DNA of 5,104 bases from JANNRA01 sp031401035. GTDB lineage: Bacteria; Desulfobacterota; Binatia; HRBIN30; CADEER01. Shown in pieces: positions 1 through 5,104 of this stretch; the stretch's first letter is position 1; each line of letters begins with the position of its first letter. Below the pieces are notes generated by a model. That model worked only from the letters and a program-made list of their open reading frames with translations. It was not told the origin of the DNA and searched no databases. The stretch spans positions 1 through 5,104 of the forward strand of contig JANNRA010000102.1 of the NCBI GenBank assembly GCA_031401035.1, in the 5' to 3' direction. The position numbers were made by a program, and so were the translations under genes.

Positions 1-268
1 CACCGGTGGCCATCTCGCCGACATCGCCGCCGTGCGCCACCGCCGCACCGCCGGCGGCGCCGATCTCCGCCGCCACCGCCGCGGCAGGCTGCTCGGCGGT
101 CGCCCCCCCGTCGGCGGCGACACCGGCGTCGTTGACCACCACGCGCGCCCCGTACGCCGCCAGACGCAGCGCGTAGGCGCGGCCGAGGCCGCGCCCGGCG
201 CCGGTGACGATGGCGACCTGCCGCTCGAGCATGCGGCGGTCATATCCGGGACCGACGCCATTCTCCAT
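1..268 (-). CDS. SDR-family NAD(P)-dependent oxidoreductase, N-terminal part (cut by window edge)
   Basis: Read on the minus strand, this gives 89 codons of the nucleotide-binding half of a short-chain dehydrogenase/reductase. Visible: the Rossmann glycine motif TGAGRGLG (residues 22-29, matching TGxxxGxG), the beta-2 strand ending VVVND (Asp47), and a later GGDV (Asp82-Val83) where SDRs contact the adenine. An acidic residue at the end of beta-2 usually favours NAD(H) over NADP(H). VVVNDxG followed by a DGG-rich stretch resembles SDRs acting on acyl-CoA or steroid-like substrates (MFE-2 type), but that is only a resemblance. The catalytic Ser-Tyr-Lys lies beyond base 1, so the substrate cannot be judged. 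The start is uncertain: ATG at 268 adds 12 atypical residues, while ATG at 232 (MLERQVAIVTGAG) gives a more usual N-terminus; neither has a good Shine-Dalgarno. It is divergent from the operon starting at 337 and may share its regulation. Confidence 0.88.
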   Translation of the reverse strand, partial: MENGVGPGYDRRMLERQVAIVTGAGRGLGRAYALRLAAYGARVVVNDAGVAADGGATAEQPAAAVAAEIGAAGGAAVAHGGDVGEMATG

Positions 269-336
269 GGCCCACTTTTCGTTTGAACGGACTCCAGTCC
301 GCTGCTAGCCGGTCGGGCTCTGGAGGGAGTCGCATC
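269..336. promoter_or_regulatory. Divergent intergenic region with weak promoter and dyad
   Basis: These 68 bp separate two divergent genes, so promoters for both directions should lie here or just inside the coding ends. It holds a locally AT-rich patch (CTTTTCGTTTGAAC, 275-288) in otherwise GC-rich DNA. A plus-strand TTGAAC at 283-288 is followed 17 nt later by TAGCCG (306-311), which is a poor -10 match. A short dyad GGACT-CC-AGTCC (289-300) sits between them and could be an operator half-site pair, but 5-bp arms are weak evidence. Nothing identifies a specific regulator. Confidence 0.3.
322..329 (+). promoter_or_regulatory. Ribosome binding site for the heme-oxygenase-fold gene
   Basis: GGAGGGAG lies 7 nt before the ATG at 337. 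It decides this start over an in-frame TTG at 283, whose extra 18 residues are Ser/Gly-rich, show no family features and would be encoded across the intergenic promoter region. Confidence 0.75.
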
Positions 337-1119
337 ATGACCAAGCGCGTGTTCAAGGACGTGCGCGGCGGCGGCGGCGAGAGCGCCGCGGCGCTGCCGA
401 TCGACGCCTACATGCAGTCGCTGGAAGCGCTGCAGGCGGAGATCGCGACGGAGAAGAACCGCGTCTGGGAGCGCGTCGCCGACGGCACGCTGTCGCTCGA
501 GCTGCTGCGCCGCCTCTGCAAGGAGTACTACTACCTGGGCAAGTGGTACACCTCGGAGTTCGGCTCGCTCGTCGCCAACGCGCCGGATTGCGACGCACTG
601 GACCTCAAGACCAGCGAACACTTCCAGCACTGGCTGCAGAACCTCGCCGACGAGACCGGCTACACCGGCGACCGCAACCATGTCGACATGAAGGTCGACT
701 GGGCGCGCGCCATGGGCATCAGCGACGACGAGCTGCTGACCTACCGGCCGATGCCCGAGACCGTCGGCTCGGTGTTCACTACGCTCTATTACATGCGCCG
801 CTCCTACGAGGAGGGCCTCGCCGCATTCGGCTGGGCCGGCGAACGCTTCGCCGCCTCGACCAACTACGCGAAGATGATGTTCGAGGGCATGCGCGACCAC
901 TACGGCTTCGAGATCGAGAACTTTCGCGTCCACGCCTATGCCGAGGAGGATCACGGTCAGGCCGCCGATTTCCTCCTCCGCCAGGTCGTGCAGACCGCCG
1001 GCCAGCAGCGCCGCATACGCCGCGCCATCGAACACGTGTTGATGTCCCGCAACGCGCGCACTGCCGCGCTCAATCGCTGGCTCGAAGCGCCCGGCGCGTT
1101 GCGCCAGCGCGCCGCGTAG
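337..1119 (+). CDS. Heme-oxygenase-fold, TenA/PqqC/CADD-like 'iron-containing redox enzyme' protein
   Basis: A 260-residue soluble, mostly helical protein with no signal peptide or membrane segment. Its layout fits the PqqC/TenA/CADD heme-oxygenase-like superfamily: GxLSxExLRxxCKEYYY at 50-66, NLADETGY (102-109) then NHVD (114-117) as in the family's 'NLxDExG..NH' block, AMGISDDEL (125-133), and a C-terminal HAYAEEDHG (199-207). In diiron members (CADD, SznF type) the last block is H-x3-D-x2-H; here it is H199-x3-E203-x2-H206, so two His and a conservative Glu remain. Glu169 is a plausible further ligand. The first-helix His expected soon after the Tyr-Tyr pair is not evident (YYYLGKWY, 64-71), so metal occupancy and oxidase chemistry are uncertain. 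It is the first gene of a three-gene operon; the next gene starts 8 nt downstream. The superfamily call is fairly firm, the reaction unknown. TenA-type thiamin salvage is unlikely because a TenA active-site Cys arrangement is not apparent. Confidence 0.8.
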   Translation: MTKRVFKDVRGGGGESAAALPIDAYMQSLEALQAEIATEKNRVWERVADGTLSLELLRRLCKEYYYLGKWYTSEFGSLVANAPDCDALDLKTSEHFQHWLQNLADETGYTGDRNHVDMKVDWARAMGISDDELLTYRPMPETVGSVFTTLYYMRRSYEEGLAAFGWAGERFAASTNYAKMMFEGMRDHYGFEIENFRVHAYAEEDHGQAADFLLRQVVQTAGQQRRIRRAIEHVLMSRNARTAALNRWLEAPGALRQRAA

Positions 1120-1127
1120 AGGGAGCC

Positions 1128-2309
1128 ATGAAGAATGGAATGCTCGTCGCCGACTGCGACATGCACATCTTCGAGCCTGCCGACCTCTGGCAACGCTACA
1201 TCGATCCCGCCTATCGCCACGCCGCGCCGGTCGGCCTCACCGAGATGCGCCGTGACATGCGCGTCAAGGTGAAGTCGCACGTCATCCTGCGCATGGGCGC
1301 GGTGCGGCCGGTCGACCCGAAATCGGGCGGCGCCTGGAAGTCGGCGCATGACACCGCCTACGCGCACGCCGAGGCGCGCAACTGGGATCCGACCTCGCAG
1401 CACCAGGCGATGGACGCCGAGGGCATCGACGTCGCCGTGCTCTTCCCCACCCGCGGCCTGTTCGTCCTCGGCCTCGACACGCCGCAGCAGATGGGTCCGG
1501 ACGGCCTCGAGCCCGACTTCGCCGCCGCCATCGCGCGCGCGTACAACGATTGGATGTTCGACTTCTGCAAGGAGTACCCGCAGCGCATGTTCGGCTGCGG
1601 CATGCTGGCGCCGCACGCCATCGACCACGCCGTCGACGAGGCGCGCCGCTGTGTCAACGACCTCGGCTTCAAGGCCCTCTTCCTCTCGCCCGGCATGGTC
1701 AACCGCACGCCCTGGCATCACGCCTCGTACGACCGCCTGTGGGCCGAGTGCGAGAAACTCAACGTGCCGATCTGTTTCCACGGTGGCGGCCAGAACTTCC
1801 TCAAGCCGGATTTCTCGCTCGAGGTGCTCGACAAGCTGATGATGTGGCACACCTTCAGCCAGCCACTCGGCATCATGACGGCGCTGGTCAGCTTCACCGC
1901 CGGGGGCGTCTTCGAGCGCTTCCCCAGGCTGCGCAGCGGCCTGCTCGAGGGCAACTGCTCGTGGGCGCCGTGGCTGCTCTATCGCCTCGACGAGCACTAC
2001 GAATGGCTCGGCGGCTTCGAGGCGCCCGACCTGCGCATGAAGCCGTCGGAGTACTTCCTGCGCAACTGCTTCCTGGCGGTCGAGGCCGACGAGGCGACGG
2101 TGCCGCACTACGTCAGCACCTTCGGCGACGACAACCTCGTCTATTCGACCGACTACCCGCACGCCGACTCGAAGTACCCGCACGCCGTCGAGGCCTTCAT
2201 GAAGCTGCCCCTGTCGGCGGCGTCGCAGAAGAAGATCCTGTGGGACAACTTCAGCCGCCTCTACGACCTGCCGAAGCCGGCGGCGACCGGCGCGCAGGTG
2301 ACGGCGTGA
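1128..2309 (+). CDS. Amidohydrolase-2 family (ACMSD-like) metal-dependent hydrolase/decarboxylase, paralog 1
   Basis: A 393-residue cytosolic protein of the amidohydrolase-related TIM-barrel family (PF04909 type). Visible marks: N-terminal DCDMHIFEP (9-17) giving an Asp11-x-His13 metal motif, YNDW (139-142), His218 in CFHGGG, His241 in MMWHTF, the GGVFERFPRLR block (259-269) followed by LLEGNCSW (272-279), and Asp342 in STDYPHAD. By family knowledge (ACMSD, gamma-resorcylate decarboxylase), the His/Asp residues at strands 1, 5, 6 and 8 bind one divalent metal and activate water or catalyse decarboxylation. The canonical first H-x-H is D-x-H here; an acidic first ligand has precedent in gamma-resorcylate decarboxylase. 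ATG 1128 is preceded by GAGGG (1119-1123), which overlaps the previous gene's TAG; a second in-frame ATG at 1140 is less well placed. The stop overlaps the next gene's start. Substrate unknown; an aromatic or cyclic carboxylate is a guess. Confidence 0.88.
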   Translation: MKNGMLVADCDMHIFEPADLWQRYIDPAYRHAAPVGLTEMRRDMRVKVKSHVILRMGAVRPVDPKSGGAWKSAHDTAYAHAEARNWDPTSQHQAMDAEGIDVAVLFPTRGLFVLGLDTPQQMGPDGLEPDFAAAIARAYNDWMFDFCKEYPQRMFGCGMLAPHAIDHAVDEARRCVNDLGFKALFLSPGMVNRTPWHHASYDRLWAECEKLNVPICFHGGGQNFLKPDFSLEVLDKLMMWHTFSQPLGIMTALVSFTAGGVFERFPRLRSGLLEGNCSWAPWLLYRLDEHYEWLGGFEAPDLRMKPSEYFLRNCFLAVEADEATVPHYVSTFGDDNLVYSTDYPHADSKYPHAVEAFMKLPLSAASQKKILWDNFSRLYDLPKPAATGAQVTA

Positions 2310-3376
2310 CGATCGTCGACGCCGACGGACATGTCGCCGAGGGCTCGACGCTGCCGTTGGAGGCGATGCGGCGCTGGCCGCAGTTCGTCGCGGCGCGCAG
2401 CGACGGCAAGCCGGGGCTGACCGTCGAGGGGCGCAATCATCCCGAGGACAGCGGCCCCGGCGCCGGCTGTCCGCCGCAGCACGGGCTGAGCGTCGCCGAC
2501 GGTATCGACTGGTCGAGCGCCGCCGGCATGCTGCGCGACGCCGACCGCGACCACATCGACACCATGGTGCTCTATCCGAGCTTCGGCCTGTGCGCGCCGA
2601 GCCTCGAGGATCCGGACTTCGCCGCCGGCTTCGCGCGCCTCTACAATGAATGGATCGCCGACTACTGCCGCGACTCGGGCGGTCGCCTGCGCGGCGTCGG
2701 CGTGACGCCGATCGAACACGGGGCGGTGGCGATCGACATCATGCGCGAGGCCAAGCGCCTCGGCCTGGTGGCGACGATGATTCCGCCGGCGCTGAAGACG
2801 CGCAACCTCGACCACGCCGACCTCGATCCGCTGTACGCCGCCGCCGTCGAGCTCGACATGCCGCTCGGCGTCCACGGCGCGCCGGGCATCCACCTGCCGA
2901 AGATCGGCGTCGACCGCTTCACCAACTACATCCAGGTGCACTGCGTCAGTTTCCCCTTCGACCAGATGACGGCGATGACCGCGCTGGTCTCAGGCGGCGT
3001 CTTCGACCGCCACCCGCGCCTGCGCGTCGCCTTCCTCGAGGCCGGCGTCGGCTGGGTGCCGTTCTTTCTCGACCGCCTGCACGAGCACTACGAGAAGCGC
3101 GGCGACTGGATCCCCAACGGCTGGCAGCGCGACCCGCTCGAGTACCTGAAGGCGGGCAACATCTACGTCAGTTGCGAACCCGAGGAGCCGATCCTGCCCG
3201 GCGTCATCGACGTGCTTGGCGACGACTTCATCATGTTCGCCAGCGACTACCCGCACTGGGACGGCGACTGGCCGGAGAGCACCAAACACCTGCGCGGCCG
3301 CGGCGACATCAGCGAGGCCTCGCGCCACAAGATCGGCGGCGACAATGCCCGCCGCTTTTACAACCTGGGCGCCTGA
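2306..3376 (+). CDS. Amidohydrolase-2 family (ACMSD-like) metal-dependent hydrolase, paralog 2
   Basis: A 356-residue protein of the same family as its upstream neighbour. It starts at GTG 2306, overlapping the upstream TGA by 4 nt (GTGA), with an AGGTGA-type binding site at 2296-2301; this implies translational coupling. The GTG is chosen because the family motif begins at once: VTIVDADGHVAEG, with Asp7-x-His9 as the first metal motif. Others: YNEW (113-116), His190 in GVHGAPG, His212 in IQVHCVSF, GGVFDRHPRLR (230-240), FLEAGVGWVP (243-252) and Asp314 in ASDYPHWDGD. All expected metal-site positions are retained, so it should be active. Compared with paralog 1 it is 37 residues shorter, mostly near the N-terminus and in the C-terminal tail, and the loop after the strand-5 His differs. 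It may catalyse a consecutive step or form a heteromer with paralog 1. Longer in-frame upstream reading is only antisense-like shadow of the previous gene. Confidence 0.88.
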   Translation: MTIVDADGHVAEGSTLPLEAMRRWPQFVAARSDGKPGLTVEGRNHPEDSGPGAGCPPQHGLSVADGIDWSSAAGMLRDADRDHIDTMVLYPSFGLCAPSLEDPDFAAGFARLYNEWIADYCRDSGGRLRGVGVTPIEHGAVAIDIMREAKRLGLVATMIPPALKTRNLDHADLDPLYAAAVELDMPLGVHGAPGIHLPKIGVDRFTNYIQVHCVSFPFDQMTAMTALVSGGVFDRHPRLRVAFLEAGVGWVPFFLDRLHEHYEKRGDWIPNGWQRDPLEYLKAGNIYVSCEPEEPILPGVIDVLGDDFIMFASDYPHWDGDWPESTKHLRGRGDISEASRHKIGGDNARRFYNLGA

Positions 3377-3384
3377 ACAGCGAT

Positions 3385-3467
3385 TGGAGGGCTCCGCCCC
3401 GTCGGCGCCGGCTGGATGGCGCCGCGCGCCTTCCCTGCAACAGGCGCCGACGGGGCGGCGCCCTCCA
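3385..3467. repeat. Long inverted repeat between convergent genes (bidirectional terminator or dispersed palindromic element)
   Basis: The arm 3385-3409 (TGGAGGGCTCCGCCCC, then GTCGGCGCC) is the reverse complement of 3443-3467 at 24 of 25 positions; the one mismatch is T3393 against C3459. The loop is 33 nt (3410-3442) and holds a smaller GGCGC/GCGCC stem (3418-3422 with 3426-3430). It begins 8 nt after the stop at 3376 and ends 31 nt before the stop of the convergent gene at 3499, so transcripts from either side would fold it. There is no T-tract after either arm, so it is not a textbook intrinsic terminator. A stem this long and this conserved also fits a REP- or MITE-like dispersed element. 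Confidence 0.8.
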
Positions 3468-3498
3468 GCCGCTCCCGCGTGCGGCAGCCGCGGCATAG

Positions 3499-4905
3499 CT
3501 ACGAGCAGGTGCCGCCCGGCGCGCGGACCTGGCGGGCCAGCACGTCGAGCCAGCGCCAGGCGACGACGAGATTGCCGGCGTCGTCGCCGGCCAGGGCCAG
3601 CGCCTCGACCCGCGTCTCGGCGATCACCAGGGCCTCGCCCTGCCCGGTGCCGTCGGCGGCGAAGCGGCGCAGCAGCAACGGGCTCTCGCCGAAGGCGACG
3701 GCGAAACTGCCGTCGGGCAGCACGGCGACGGCGGGCGGCACCGTCGTCTCGAGCGCCGTGCCGACCTCGATCACCGTGGTGAGCGGCGCGCCGCTGAGAT
3801 CGACCACCTGCGCCAGGACGCGGCTGCGGTCCGAGCCCGTAGCGAGCGGCTGGCGCCAGACGGCGACGAGACGGTCGCTCGAGGCCGCCGCGGCGATGCT
3901 GCTGAACGGCGGCGTTGCCGCGTCGACGTCGAACTGCGCCATCGGGATGCCCTGCTCGAGGGCGAAGGCGCGCAGCGCGATCTGCGCCGGCGCCAGTTCG
4001 AAGGCGATGCAGACGGCGCCGAGTTGCGTGCCGGGGGCGACCGCCGACGGATCGCCGAAGCAGGAGAGCGGCTGCGCCGGCAGCAGGCCGCTCGGCCGCT
4101 GCTGGCGCAGCATGGTGCGGATGACGATGCCGCCCGAGGAGACCTGCTGCACGTCGGTCCACGCCAGCAGCGCGCTGCCGCCGGCGTCGGTGGCGACGCT
4201 GGGTCCGCTCAGCGCGTGCCCGGCGGTGACACTGGCGGCGAGCGCGACGTTGCCGAGCGGGCCGCCGTTGGAGCCGAAGCGGCGCACCGCCAGGCGCGTG
4301 ATCGGCGACTCGAAGTCGCGCGGATTGGCCTCCCCCCAGGTCGCCACGCCACCGCTGTTCGGCAGCCGGGCCAGGGCCGGCGCCAGGATCACCCGCTGCC
4401 GCACGGCGAGGCGGTCCTGGCCGAGGAAGGCGCCGCTGGCCGCGTAGCGATGCAGAAAGATCTCGCCGCTCGCCCGCGGCTGCGAGCCAGCGGTCACCTC
4501 CGTGCTGCCCGAGGCGACGACGAAGGCGCCGCCCGGCTGCACCACCAGACCCGGCCCGGCGAGCACGCGTGCGCCGTTGCGCGGCGCGACCGTGAACGCC
4601 GCACAGAGCGGCGGCGCCGTCGGACAGCCGCTCAGCGCCGACGGCACCGCAGCGATCAGCTCGGCGATACTGACGGTGGCGTCGCCGTTCACATCGGCAC
4701 TGGGACAGGTGTCGATGCTGGCGTTGCCGAGGGCGATGTTGACCAGCGTCACCAGCTCGGCGACGGTCACGACGCCGTCGCCGTCGCAATCGCCGGGACA
4801 GATGTCCTGTGCGTCGGTCGCGCGCGGCTGCGGCGCCTGCAGCAGGACGGCGGCGAGAGCGAGGAGCGGCAGGCGGCGCGGCAGCGTGACGAGCGAGATC
4901 GGCAT
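3499..4905 (-). CDS. Secreted dockerin-like EF-hand protein with a seven-repeat, probable beta-propeller region
   Basis: A 468-residue exported protein of unknown function. Residues 1-32 are a signal peptide: Arg10-Arg11, a hydrophobic core LPLLALAAVLL (12-22) and a probable cleavage after ATDA. Residues 36-94 hold two dockerin type I-like calcium loops, D39-x-D41-x-D43-x-V-x-T-x2-E50 and D71-x-N73-x-D75-x-T-x-S-x2-E82, 32 residues apart, with Cys at 36, 40, 67 and 94. From about 113 to 465 there are seven divergent repeats with a core like 'VAxxxDGxFxVAWxE ... RxFxxxGxPLG' (near 120-133, 178-191, 237-250, 293-303, 338-351, 393-407, 436-451), as expected of a seven-bladed propeller built from short sheets. 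It ends in GGTCS. ATG 4905 is preferred over an in-frame GTG at 4941 because the signal peptide follows directly and AGGA lies 8 nt upstream. A role in surface display or adhesion is inference. Confidence 0.85.
   Translation of the reverse strand: MPISLVTLPRRLPLLALAAVLLQAPQPRATDAQDICPGDCDGDGVVTVAELVTLVNIALGNASIDTCPSADVNGDATVSIAELIAAVPSALSGCPTAPPLCAAFTVAPRNGARVLAGPGLVVQPGGAFVVASGSTEVTAGSQPRASGEIFLHRYAASGAFLGQDRLAVRQRVILAPALARLPNSGGVATWGEANPRDFESPITRLAVRRFGSNGGPLGNVALAASVTAGHALSGPSVATDAGGSALLAWTDVQQVSSGGIVIRTMLRQQRPSGLLPAQPLSCFGDPSAVAPGTQLGAVCIAFELAPAQIALRAFALEQGIPMAQFDVDAATPPFSSIAAAASSDRLVAVWRQPLATGSDRSRVLAQVVDLSGAPLTTVIEVGTALETTVPPAVAVLPDGSFAVAFGESPLLLRRFAADGTGQGEALVIAETRVEALALAGDDAGNLVVAWRWLDVLARQVRAPGGTCS
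4624..4800 (-). other. Dockerin-like double calcium-binding loop (domain within the secreted protein)
   Basis: Codes for residues 36-94. The first loop, CPGDCDGDGVVTVAELVTLV, is followed by NIALG and then a second DVNGDATVSIAEL loop. Spacing and ligand pattern (positions 1, 3, 5, 7, 9, 12 of each loop) match dockerin type I/EF-hand repeats. Unusually, it sits at the N-terminus directly behind the signal peptide, whereas classical dockerins are mostly C-terminal. No cohesin partner is visible in the window. Confidence 0.8.
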
Positions 4906-4913
4906 TCCCGAGT

Positions 4914-4917
4914 TCCT
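4914..4917 (-). promoter_or_regulatory. Ribosome binding site for the dockerin/propeller gene
   Basis: AGGA on the minus strand with 8 nt to ATG 4905; supports that start over GTG 4941. A GGGA directly abutting the ATG (4906-4909) is too close to act. Confidence 0.5.
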
Positions 4918-4942
4918 AGCAACTCCCAGCGCGCCTCGCACC

Positions 4943-5104
4943 TCAGGCGGCGGCGACCACCAGCCGATAGCCGAGGTCGAGCTCGCGCATGGTGGCGCAG
5001 ATCGGACTGGGCCGCACGACCGGTGCAGCGCAAAGGGCGTGAGGGCAGTGGCCGGGACCGCGGGGGGGGGGGCCCCCCCGGCCGCCCCCCACGCCGCGGG
5101 GGGG
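4943..5104 (-). CDS. Partial open frame entering from the right edge; C-terminal end of an unidentified protein, possibly a remnant
   Basis: A stop-free minus-strand frame of 53 codons ends in TGA at 4943-4945, 37 nt before the dockerin gene's ATG and in the same direction. The last codons (about 4946-5000) have strongly G/C third positions, as in real genes here, and read PSPICATMRELDLGYRLVVAA. The stretch C-x-T-x-R-x-L-x-L-G-Y-R-x-V-V-A-A recalls the isochorismatase/cysteine-hydrolase block 'CVxxTxRxAxxLGYRVVVAADA', but the Cys-to-Thr spacing is two residues short and the protein stops where that family continues for some 30-50 residues. It could also be an unrelated C-terminus. Codons upstream of about 5058 run through homopolymer sequence that is probably unreliable. 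No function is assigned. Confidence 0.35.
   Translation of the reverse strand, partial: PPRGVGGGRGGPPPRGPGHCPHALCAAPVVRPSPICATMRELDLGYRLVVAAA
5061..5104. other. G/C homopolymer tail, probable contig-end sequence artefact
   Basis: The last 44 bases contain runs of 11 G (5062-5072), 7 C (5073-5079), 6 C (5085-5090) and 7 G (5098-5104), with a perfect GGGGGGGCCCCCCC palindrome at 5066-5079. Nothing similar occurs elsewhere in the window despite its high GC. This is typical of poor-quality or misassembled sequence at a contig end, and any reading frame through it should be distrusted. Confidence 0.65.

Noticed and set aside
32..286. Plus-strand 84-codon open frame
   Set aside because: Antisense to the SDR, whose TGxxxGxG motif on the minus strand is unmistakable.
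283..336. TTG start extending the heme-oxygenase-fold protein by 18 residues
   Set aside because: No binding site, low-complexity extension lying in the divergent promoter region, while ATG 337 has GGAGGGAG at proper distance.
543..1127. Upstream in-frame extension of the first amidohydrolase
   Set aside because: Shadow of the heme-oxygenase-fold gene; Arg-rich, and ATG 1128 has its own ribosome binding site next to the family's N-terminal motif.
957..2183. A 408-codon minus-strand open frame antisense to the first amidohydrolase
   Set aside because: Val/Glu/Arg/His-rich mirror of a clear family gene on the plus strand; no recognisable motif.
1550..2305. Upstream in-frame extension of the second amidohydrolase, which would overlap the first gene
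   Set aside because: The extension is Arg/Pro-rich out-of-frame reading of paralog 1; the family motif starts exactly after GTG 2306, so there is no fusion.
3416..4447. A 343-codon plus-strand open frame opposite the secreted protein gene
   Set aside because: Ser/Ala/Arg-rich, no motif, starts inside the inverted-repeat loop; the opposite strand has a signal peptide, Ca loops and repeats.
2990..4789. A 599-codon minus-strand open frame spanning the convergent junction
   Set aside because: Arg/Ala/Gly-rich composition with no domain; it runs antisense to paralog 2 and out of frame through the secreted protein gene. Typical high-GC shadow.
5066..5079. Perfect GGGGGGGCCCCCCC palindrome as a terminator stem or origin element
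   Set aside because: Lies in homopolymer-rich sequence at the contig end with zero loop; more likely artefact than signal.
1..5104. tRNA, rRNA, CRISPR arrays, insertion sequences or prophage genes
   Set aside because: No direct-repeat array, no transposase or integrase motif and no tRNA-like cloverleaf was seen on either strand by eye.

Overview
The window is about 70% GC and densely coded. It has short intergenic gaps and strong G/C bias at third codon positions. The best lineage clue is the secreted protein at the right: a signal peptide followed by two Cys-flanked Ca-binding loops of the pattern CPGDCDGDGxVTVxELxxxVNIALG. From memory, this style of dockerin-like repeat is abundant in uncultured deltaproteobacteria-related lineages such as Candidatus Binatota. 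I infer a metagenome-assembled genome of that kind. The assignment is an inference, not proven by this window.

Layout, left to right: (1) 1-268, minus strand, the N-terminal 89 codons of a short-chain dehydrogenase/reductase (SDR) cut by the window edge. (2) A 68-bp divergent intergenic region. (3) A tight plus-strand operon of three genes: a heme-oxygenase-fold (TenA/PqqC/CADD-like, 'iron-containing redox enzyme') protein at 337-1119, then two paralogous amidohydrolase-2 (ACMSD-like metallo-TIM-barrel) proteins at 1128-2309 and 2306-3376. The gaps are 8 nt and a 4-nt GTGA overlap, so translation is probably coupled. (4) A convergent intergenic region of 122 bp, largely filled by a near-perfect 25-bp inverted repeat with a 33-nt loop. 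(5) 3499-4905, minus strand, a secreted protein with an N-terminal dockerin-like EF-hand pair and a seven-repeat region that looks like a seven-bladed beta-propeller. (6) An upstream minus-strand open frame, 4943-5104, entering from the right edge. (7) About 45 bp of G/C homopolymers at the extreme right end, probably a contig-end artefact.

The three plus-strand genes and the divergent SDR plausibly form one catabolic or tailoring module: NAD(P)-dependent oxidoreduction, a helical non-heme (possibly metal-dependent) oxidase-like protein, and two C-C or C-N bond-cleaving or decarboxylating amidohydrolases. No substrate can be read from the sequence. The dockerin/propeller protein is convergent with them and probably functionally unrelated.
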